Assembly (NCBI RefSeq): GCF_042661605.1 | Contig: NZ_JBHSWJ010000002.1 | Span: 2,108,001-2,172,000, forward strand | Direction of reading: 5' to 3' | DNA from: Branchiibius cervicis | GTDB taxonomy: Bacteria; Actinomycetota; Actinomycetes; Actinomycetales; Dermatophilaceae | Length of the DNA: 64,000 nt | Shown here: one piece after another, positions 58,862 to 64,000 of the stretch | Layout: each line of letters opens with the position of its first letter | Position numbering within the stretch: the stretch's first letter is position 1 | Notes under the pieces: model-generated | Told to the model about the DNA's origin: nothing | What the model saw: the letters and a program-made list of their open reading frames with translations, nothing else | Databases searched by the model: none | Translations under genes and position numbers: made by a program

Positions 58862-60367
58862 TCAGACCGAAACCCGGTTCGCGGCGATGGTTCCAGCGAG
58901 GTCGGCGTACGGTTCGGCGACGATGCCCGCTTCCCAGATTTCGGCGGACACCTTGAACAGAACTTCGAGGCGACGAACGGCCAGCGCCGACCACGCCTCC
59001 CAGTCGGACTTGTCCGCGCTGTGCAGCGGCGGCGGCTGGATGGCCAGGACTGAGTGCATCGCGGCGCGCAGGCGGGTGTTGGAACCGTCCTGCATGGACG
59101 CCCGCAGACCCAGGTTGGTTTGGACGGTGGCGAACAGGCTGGCGAACGTCAAGCCCAACGAGCGGATCGCTGAAACGTTGCCCGCTAGCGCCGTCCCGTT
59201 CTGCACGTCGTAGGCGTGCAGCGCGTCCAGCGCCATCGTTGTCGAGGTCATCGCGGCGATGGCCGCGTAGCTGTTGGGGTTCAGGGTGCTGCCGGTTCCG
59301 GGGACCGTCTGCCCGGCGGGCAGCACTTCCTCCCACGACTTGGCTTCGGTTACCACGGTTGCTCCGTTCATCGACTGACTGCCCTGTTCGGCAGCCACAG
59401 GTACGGTGCGACGCACACCCGGCAGAACCGTCGGGATCACCAAGCTCGGCCCGATCAGAGCCGACGTCGTTTTCGCTGAGACCGTGCGTTTGGCGTTGCC
59501 GGTCGGGCAAACCAGTGCCAGTGGGCACCAGCCGCACAACCCGGACGCCTTCATCGCGAAAACGCCTGTGTCACTGTTGTTCCGGGCGATGTCGTAACTG
59601 CGCTTGAACGCCTCCACAGTGTCACGCATCGCCTCGCGGCTGTAGTCGACTTCTTTGGCTACGCCGATGGCGGTGTAGATGAGTGTCGCGCCCACGGGCA
59701 GCTTCCCGGTCAGTGCCGCGATAGCCATGCCGTAGATGCGTTGCTGGTCCGCGTAAGCGTCCCGGTCGCCCTTGTAGGGCGTGCGCGGGTTACCTGTCTT
59801 CCAGTCCAGGATCCGCGTGTCGATCTTGTTAGGTTCCCGCGCGTAGACGTCGATGTACCCGCGCAGCGGCACTTTGGCGATGGTGAGGTTCTCCAACGGC
59901 ACTTCGGTTCCGATGACGTCCAACGCCCTCAGGTCGATCGCGTCGGACACCTTCTCCATCTTCGCGGCGACCTCGCCACGCCACGACGTGACCTTCATCG
60001 GGTCGTCCGGGGCGACCACATCGTCGCGGATGGTTTCGATGCGTGCCAGCAGGTCGTGCAGTGTCTGCGCGGTGCGCTGCTCCGCCGGCAACGCCAACGC
60101 CTCCTCCAGCACCGCGTGCACCGCGGTTCCTTTCTCGGCGGCACCGAACGGGTCTGCCGAACGAGGCAGCGAACGCTCCACCGCCCACCGGGCATGGCAG
60201 CCGTCGTGCATCGCGGCCGCCGTCGAAGGTGACAGCGGACGCGGCTTCAACAACGCCTGTGCGCCCGGATGTTCACGATCGGTCACGATCAAGGAGCGGC
60301 CCTGGAACGCCAGCCACTGGTTCAGTTCGGGCGCGTCGTGGGGGTCTGGACCGGTTGGCTTACTCAC
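58862..60367 (-). CDS. RecB/Cas4-like PD-(D/E)XK nuclease with iron-sulfur cysteines
   Basis: A 501-residue protein. GTAVHAVLEEAL is the RecB-nuclease His motif, GYIDVYAREPNKIDTRILDWKTG holds the catalytic D and D-x-K, and YADQQRIYGMAI is motif III. One cysteine upstream (DGCHARWAVE) and three in LCGWCPLALVCPTGN fit the 4Fe-4S clamp of AddB/Cas4 enzymes. The C-terminal 190 residues are an extension of unknown role. The GTG is exactly 6 nt after a GTCGCACCGT box. Likely an end-processing exonuclease; no CRISPR array is present. Confidence 0.75.
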   Translation of the reverse strand: MSKPTGPDPHDAPELNQWLAFQGRSLIVTDREHPGAQALLKPRPLSPSTAAAMHDGCHARWAVERSLPRSADPFGAAEKGTAVHAVLEEALALPAEQRTAQTLHDLLARIETIRDDVVAPDDPMKVTSWRGEVAAKMEKVSDAIDLRALDVIGTEVPLENLTIAKVPLRGYIDVYAREPNKIDTRILDWKTGNPRTPYKGDRDAYADQQRIYGMAIAALTGKLPVGATLIYTAIGVAKEVDYSREAMRDTVEAFKRSYDIARNNSDTGVFAMKASGLCGWCPLALVCPTGNAKRTVSAKTTSALIGPSLVIPTVLPGVRRTVPVAAEQGSQSMNGATVVTEAKSWEEVLPAGQTVPGTGSTLNPNSYAAIAAMTSTTMALDALHAYDVQNGTALAGNVSAIRSLGLTFASLFATVQTNLGLRASMQDGSNTRLRAAMHSVLAIQPPPLHSADKSDWEAWSALAVRRLEVLFKVSAEIWEAGIVAEPYADLAGTIAANRVSV

Positions 60368-60373
60368 TCATGC

Positions 60374-60383
60374 ACGGTGCGAC
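60374..60383 (-). promoter_or_regulatory. GTCGCACCGT box before the Cas4-like gene
   Basis: Exact box; gcatga separates it from the GTG at 60,367. The 60,384-60,613 interval holds no gene I can support. Confidence 0.65.
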
Positions 60384-60613
60384 GCACCGTCGCTGCACTC
60401 GGTCCATCGCACAGGTTTCGCCGTCCTGGCGCTGCGCTTGCTGCACCCGGGTTGGGCGGGCCGCACTCCTACGTTTTAGTCGAAGTTGGTTGGTGATATC
60501 GAGGTAGATACCACCACGGCCGAGTCGCCAAGGATGGAGGACAAAGCGAGTATCGGGTAAGGCACCCGGATGCGTGGACAGAGCCCATGCAACGAACGTC
60601 CATGCGCAGACTC

Positions 60614-60623
60614 GTCGCACCGT
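60614..60623 (+). promoter_or_regulatory. GTCGCACCGT box upstream of the 60662 gene
   Basis: Exact box with a 38-base leader; no start codon at 6 nt. Confidence 0.5.
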
Positions 60624-60661
60624 ACGGGTGTAAGCAGTCCTCGCCTCGAAAGTTGTTGACC

Positions 60662-61219
60662 ATGTCCAACCAGTTCCCGGCCGACCCGGCCGTCATCCAG
60701 TCCGCGCTGATCGCGGCGTACTCCATGGTGCCGATGCCCACTGTTGAGCAGATGGCTGCGGAGAACCTGCCGTTCTCCCCCGCCGAGTACCGTGAGGCGC
60801 TGGTCGCTGAGCAGGCGAAGCAGTTGCTGATGTCGACATCTCCTGGTGGTCGTCTGTTCGCTGACGTCGCGCCGGTCGCGAACGGGGAGAAGGTGTTTCG
60901 TTCGATCGTTGCGGGTGTGTCGACGGAGGCGTCCTCGGGTCGAGTCATCGTGACCCTGCACTCTCGGGTGTCGGACCGCACCCCGGACGGTACGGAGACG
61001 ATCCGTACCGAGCACTTGTCGAACCCGTTCGGCCGCGTCACCGCACGCATCGCCCGTGACCTGATCGGTCACAAGGTGCTCGTGTTCGGCGAAATGCAGG
61101 AGATGACCGGCCGCGCCGGCCAGAAGGTCCGCGTGTTGAAGGGTCTCAAAGACCTCGGCACCGCCTCGCAGGCCGAGATCGACGCGCTGCGTTCCGGCAC
61201 GACCGCGAACGCTGCCTGA
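60662..61219 (+). CDS. Possible OB-fold ssDNA-binding protein
   Basis: A 185-residue protein from ATG at 60,662. The N-terminal 90 residues are helical. The second half reads GRVIVTLHSRVSDRTPDGTE, then HLSNPFGRVTARIARDLIGH and KVLVFGEMQEMTGRAGQKVR, which recalls the beta-barrel order of SSB proteins (a strand, an FGR-type helix, then V-x-V-x-G-E). The ssDNA role is inferred from this pattern and from the transfer context. Confidence 0.45.
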   Translation: MSNQFPADPAVIQSALIAAYSMVPMPTVEQMAAENLPFSPAEYREALVAEQAKQLLMSTSPGGRLFADVAPVANGEKVFRSIVAGVSTEASSGRVIVTLHSRVSDRTPDGTETIRTEHLSNPFGRVTARIARDLIGHKVLVFGEMQEMTGRAGQKVRVLKGLKDLGTASQAEIDALRSGTTANAA

Positions 61220-61281
61220 CCTGGCGTCGTCCGCCTGCTGATCCGGACGGACGACGCTTGCCTGGCCGAAGCGTCATGCCC

Positions 61282-61291
61282 GTCGCACTGT
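61282..61291 (+). promoter_or_regulatory. GTCGCACTGT box (one-base variant)
   Basis: Six bases (gcgggc) separate it from the ATG at 61,298. Confidence 0.5.
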
Positions 61292-61297
61292 GCGGGC

Positions 61298-61504
61298 ATG
61301 ACGCTTTCCGCTGCCGCACTCGCCGCTGTTCACCACGCCGCACATGGTTACGGCCACTCCTCTGGCTTCGGTTCCCTGGGCGGGATCATCGCTCGCTCGA
61401 TCGTCCACGTCGCGACCTGGCGTCTGCTGGGTCACTTGCCGTTGGGGGCCGTCCTGTTGTTGGCGGTAGCGGCAGGTGCGTTCATCGTGTTGCGCCGCCG
61501 CTGA
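61298..61504 (+). CDS. Small His-rich membrane protein
   Basis: A 68-residue protein with a His/Gly-rich first half (AAVHHAAHGYGHSSGFGSLG) and one or two membrane helices (LLGHLPLGAVLLLAVAAGAF), ending in four residues of LRRR type. It has the size and layout of small conjugation pilin-like or channel subunits, without proof. Start fixed by the box 6 nt upstream. Confidence 0.5.
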   Translation: MTLSAAALAAVHHAAHGYGHSSGFGSLGGIIARSIVHVATWRLLGHLPLGAVLLLAVAAGAFIVLRRR

Positions 61505-61519
61505 CCCGAGCCCAGATCC

Positions 61520-61529
61520 GTCGCACCGT
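61520..61529 (+). promoter_or_regulatory. GTCGCACCGT box before the DUF7455-like gene
   Basis: Exact box, 7 nt before the ATG at 61,537 (6 if the following T is counted). Confidence 0.55.
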
Positions 61530-61536
61530 TGCAAGC

Positions 61537-62061
61537 ATGAGCGATTCGACTGCCCCTGTTGAGGTCTCGGCGACGGACGACATCAATCGGCGTTGCGATC
61601 AGTGCGGTGCGCCCTCGGAAGTGGTGGTGTCCAACCAGCGCCTCGACATGGCGTTCTGCGGGCATCACTACCGGTCCCAGGCGACAGCGTTGGCTGGCGA
61701 TGGTTTCTTCCCCGTGGAGCGGACCGTCGCGTCACCGGCCGAGCCCACCGAACCGGCCACGGACCCGCCCGCCGCCACCCCTGTCCCGGCGGCAGTACTT
61801 ACCCGGCTGACCCGTGAGAGTTCGCCGGGCGTGTTCGAGGAAACGCTGACCAACGCCGACGGTCGCTTGACCAACGCCGATGGCGGGCACGGTCAACCAG
61901 CTCTGCTGCTTTACCGCATGGTGGGTGGCCGCAGGGTTGTCCTGGAGTCGCGGTCATTCGTCGACGGGGTGCTTACCGACGACGGTGAGCTGCCGGCAAT
62001 TGTCACCTACGACATGCGGGGCCGTCCGTTCCAGGTGCTGCGGTTCCGGGCCGGTTACTGA
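61537..62061 (+). CDS. DUF7455-like zinc-ribbon protein with C-terminal extension
   Basis: A 174-residue protein. RRCDQCGAPSEVVVSNQRLD, then MAFCGHHYRSQATALAG is the CxxC...CGHH pattern of the small actinobacterial DUF7455 proteins, which normally end there. A Pro/Ala linker and a beta-rich tail (YRMVGGRRVVLESRSFVDGV, then IVTYDMRGRPFQVLRFR) follow. A short frame downstream to 62,184 (VVRMDTDGDVEHVESWRDGV) resembles that tail and may be a remnant repeat. Function unknown. Confidence 0.6.
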   Translation: MSDSTAPVEVSATDDINRRCDQCGAPSEVVVSNQRLDMAFCGHHYRSQATALAGDGFFPVERTVASPAEPTEPATDPPAATPVPAAVLTRLTRESSPGVFEETLTNADGRLTNADGGHGQPALLLYRMVGGRRVVLESRSFVDGVLTDDGELPAIVTYDMRGRPFQVLRFRAGY

Positions 62062-62208
62062 GCGACGCGCTGAACGATGACGGCACGGTCCGCGGGTTTG
62101 CGGTGGTGCGCATGGACACCGACGGCGACGTCGAGCACGTCGAATCGTGGCGAGACGGTGTCCGCCAGGCTGGCCCAGATCAGTAACCCGACCCTGGCCG
62201 GTTCGACG

Positions 62209-62221
62209 TGGCCCATGTAGA
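62209..62221 (+). promoter_or_regulatory. TGGCCCATGTAGA box before the 62227 gene
   Basis: Exact 13-mer, 5 nt (tctac) before the GTG; CCCTGG lies 11 bases upstream. Confidence 0.55.
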
Positions 62222-62226
62222 TCTAC

Positions 62227-62853
62227 GTGAGCACCGACATCGATTTCGACACCTCTTTCCAGTCCGAGCAGCCCGTCGGCGACGACCTGCCATCCCTGGA
62301 GTCTCTTGCTGCACCGCAGGACGCCCCGGCAGCGCCCAAACCGCGCAAATCGAAGCGGGCCGCGCAGCACCCGGCCGCGAGTGTCGCGGACGAGGCTAAA
62401 GCTGCGAAGGCTGCCGCCGAGCGTGACCGTCAGACCCGTAGGCGTCTGTTCGCAGCGATCGAACGCCACCGCTCGATGTCCGAGCTCGACGACGACTCGT
62501 TGGAAGTTGCGGCCAGGTTGCTCGGCTGCAAAACAGACCCGGCTGAGGTGGCTGTGTTCAGCCTGACGTCCGCCCCGAACATCAAGGCCCTGTCGTGCCT
62601 GGACTCGTTGCGCCCGTCCTCGACGGACCCCGAAACGGTGATGGACGCGCTGGTTGAAGCGGTGGGCATCGCAGAAGACAAACCCCTGCTGCGCTCGGTG
62701 TGGGCGCTGTTGTCCAGCGTTGACTCCTCGTTGGGTGCTAAGGCCCCCACCGGCGATCCGATCCACGCCGGACGTGACCTGGCGAAGGCCGCCCGCGACG
62801 TTGCCCCCGATGCGCTGGCACGGCTGCACCGGATCGCTGAACTCATTTCCTGA
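62227..62853 (+). CDS. Hypothetical acidic helical protein of the transfer region
   Basis: A 208-residue protein with GTG start. The N-terminus is acidic then Ala/Lys-rich (KPRKSKRAAQHPAASVADEA), and the rest is helical (FAAIERHRSMSELDDDSLEV, then LVEAVGIAEDKPLLRSVWAL). No domain recognised. It shares its promoter-like box with the coupling protein and FtsK-like genes, which suggests a role in transfer. Confidence 0.55.
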   Translation: MSTDIDFDTSFQSEQPVGDDLPSLESLAAPQDAPAAPKPRKSKRAAQHPAASVADEAKAAKAAAERDRQTRRRLFAAIERHRSMSELDDDSLEVAARLLGCKTDPAEVAVFSLTSAPNIKALSCLDSLRPSSTDPETVMDALVEAVGIAEDKPLLRSVWALLSSVDSSLGAKAPTGDPIHAGRDLAKAARDVAPDALARLHRIAELIS

Positions 62854-62908
62854 TCGTTCTACTCACCGACCACGAGCATCGACCACCACCCACGAAGGGC
62901 GTGTCACC

Positions 62909-64000
62909 ATGGCCACCAACCTGCTGAACCGCAAGAAGGGCCGCGACGACGCGGTCGGGTCTTCGATCTTGGACGGCGGCGACCTGTACCAGGTCGAGGA
63001 GTTTGTCCCGCGCGCTGACCTGGACCTGGTTGAGAAGAACATCATCAAAGCGAAGGTCATCAAGTGGCTGCTGGTTGTCTTGCTGTGTGCTGTGCCGTTG
63101 TCACTGTTCGCTGGTTGTCAGGCGCAGATATCCGCCTCCGACCTGTCGAAGAAGGTCACCGCGGCGCAGTCTGAAAGCGCGAACCAGCAGGTGTCGCTGA
63201 CGGTGTCCGACCCGGGCAAGTTCGCCGCGTACCAGTCGCTGCAGTCGTGGCTGGCTTCGGTGCCGAACCCGTTGCCCGGTGGGCAGATCGTGTCGTGGGA
63301 CGGCTCGGTGAAGTCGGCCGACTTTAACGCCACGAAGGTATCCCGTATGACGGAGAACTTCACCGTCGTTGATGGCGCTGGCCGCGGCTACACCGCTGCG
63401 TTCCAGGTGGCGATCGACCCTCGCGGTGGGGCACAGACGATCGCTGGCCCTTCGCTGGTGCCGGTGGTTTCCGCTGCCACGGATGGTTGGGCGCAGGATC
63501 AGACGCCGTGGCCAGGGATCCAGGCTGACACCCAGGTGCCGGACTCGGTCAGCGCTGCGGTCGACTCGTGGGCGAAGGCGTACACCTCCGGTGACGCCGA
63601 CCAGTTGCGACTGGCTGTCGGTGACACCAACGCCGCCGATTCGTACGTGCCGATCTCCGGTGTGGCTTCGGTGGAGACACAGTCCACGGCCTCGACGAGC
63701 ACGAAGGCCGGTCTGGTTGTTCGTGCGCAGGTGGTTCTGCACTGGGCGGGTCGTTCGGCGAACACGTCAACGCAGCCGTTGGAGTTCGACTTGTTGGTGT
63801 TGCGCGCCGACACCGCCGCCCCGCAGGTGGTCGCGTGGGGTGCGCCCGGTTCGGGGTTGACTGCCAAGCCGTACCAGAACGCCATCCAGGTGCCCGGCGA
63901 CCTGCAGTCGACCCCCACTGCAGCCACGTCACCGTCATCCAAGGCGTACGACACCGGCGGCGCGTCCGCGCCGACGTCGGCTCCCACGTCGGTGCCCACC
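62909..64000 (+). CDS. TcpC/VirB8-like conjugal transfer protein (3' end outside window)
   Basis: At least 364 residues, open at the window end. A charged cytoplasmic part (1-50) is followed by one membrane helix (VIKWLLVVLLCAVPLSLFAG), then two NTF2-like domains: YQSLQSWLASVPNPLPGGQI and SVSAAVDSWAKAYTSGDADQ, then LRLAVGD. This is the layout of TcpC and VirB8 channel components in Gram-positive conjugation. A Ser/Thr/Pro-rich tail begins near 63,900. The remaining secretion genes probably follow. Confidence 0.7.
   Translation, partial: MATNLLNRKKGRDDAVGSSILDGGDLYQVEEFVPRADLDLVEKNIIKAKVIKWLLVVLLCAVPLSLFAGCQAQISASDLSKKVTAAQSESANQQVSLTVSDPGKFAAYQSLQSWLASVPNPLPGGQIVSWDGSVKSADFNATKVSRMTENFTVVDGAGRGYTAAFQVAIDPRGGAQTIAGPSLVPVVSAATDGWAQDQTPWPGIQADTQVPDSVSAAVDSWAKAYTSGDADQLRLAVGDTNAADSYVPISGVASVETQSTASTSTKAGLVVRAQVVLHWAGRSANTSTQPLEFDLLVLRADTAAPQVVAWGAPGSGLTAKPYQNAIQVPGDLQSTPTAATSPSSKAYDTGGASAPTSAPTSVPT

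Noticed and set aside
59403..59412. Internal GTCGCACCGT copy as a promoter
   Set aside because: It lies inside the Cas4-like coding sequence with no start codon at 6 nt and no gene behind it; treated as coding coincidence.
1..64000. tRNA, rRNA or att core sites
   Set aside because: I saw no tRNA cloverleaf or rRNA segment, and no convincing direct repeat next to the integrase gene.

Overview
The window is high-GC actinobacterial DNA carried on a conjugative mobile element. Actinobacterial signs include a WhiB-like iron-sulfur regulator, a CmtR-type ArsR repressor, an mIHF-like protein, frequent GTG starts, ATGA/GTGA gene overlaps and apparently leaderless genes. I cannot name the host species.

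Region 1 (1-about 14,480) is the inner end of a Tn554-like transposon loaded with metal-resistance genes. It holds the 3' part of mercuric reductase, a cadD-like exporter with a cmtR-like repressor, a small mer-associated protein, a copper P-type ATPase with YHS and heavy-metal-binding domains, a His-rich membrane protein, a beta-propeller lipoprotein, a frameshifted multicopper oxidase, a frameshifted SHOCT protein, a response regulator with its histidine kinase, and the tnpC-tnpB-tnpA recombination module. The transposon ends inside an HNH nuclease gene whose 3' part survives at 14,473-14,910.

Region 2 (14.4-25.1 kb) is the left arm of the host element: small accessory genes, a J-domain-like protein, DprA, an RlaP-like nucleotidyltransferase, a secreted SH3/VanY-type peptidase, small membrane proteins, a TnpB RNA-guided nuclease gene broken by an IS256-family insertion, and a lipoprotein.

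Region 3 (25.1-35.5 kb, with one outlying member at 41.3-42.4 kb) is the most unusual part. Twelve proteins with unlike bodies, one of them ArdC, begin with nearly the same 20-30 residue tag (consensus MSTVDASGAIHGSDGKFAGH followed by xxxExDxxVxL). Seven are preceded by a short coupled leader ORF. Five of those leaders clearly form one family, a sixth is a diverged member, and the seventh is unrelated beyond its first residues. I suggest, as inference, a cassette array of proteins sharing a targeting or translocation signal, possibly delivered with DNA during conjugation.

Region 4 (35.5-64 kb) is the backbone: a PD-(D/E)XK nuclease, an FtsK-like ATPase, a tyrosine integrase with a degenerate partner, a finger protein, WhiB, a TIR protein, a Replic_Relax-like protein, a VirD4-type coupling protein, a primase/helicase-like replication protein, a palindrome-rich origin or centromere candidate, a ParA-led operon with mIHF-like and sigma-like proteins, a Cas4-like nuclease, an SSB-like protein and, running off the end, a TcpC/VirB8-like transfer protein. 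The element therefore joins plasmid-type replication and partition with an integrase and type IV secretion.

Two promoter-like boxes tie the backbone together. GTCGCACCGT occurs about 17 times, only after 14.4 kb, and most often sits exactly 6 nt before a start codon, as a -10 element of a leaderless transcript would. TGGCCCATGTAGA sits exactly 5 nt before the GTG starts of three genes. A third motif, GCCGCCAACCAAC, abuts five starts in the tagged-protein array. The sigma-like protein and WhiB are candidate regulators of these sites.
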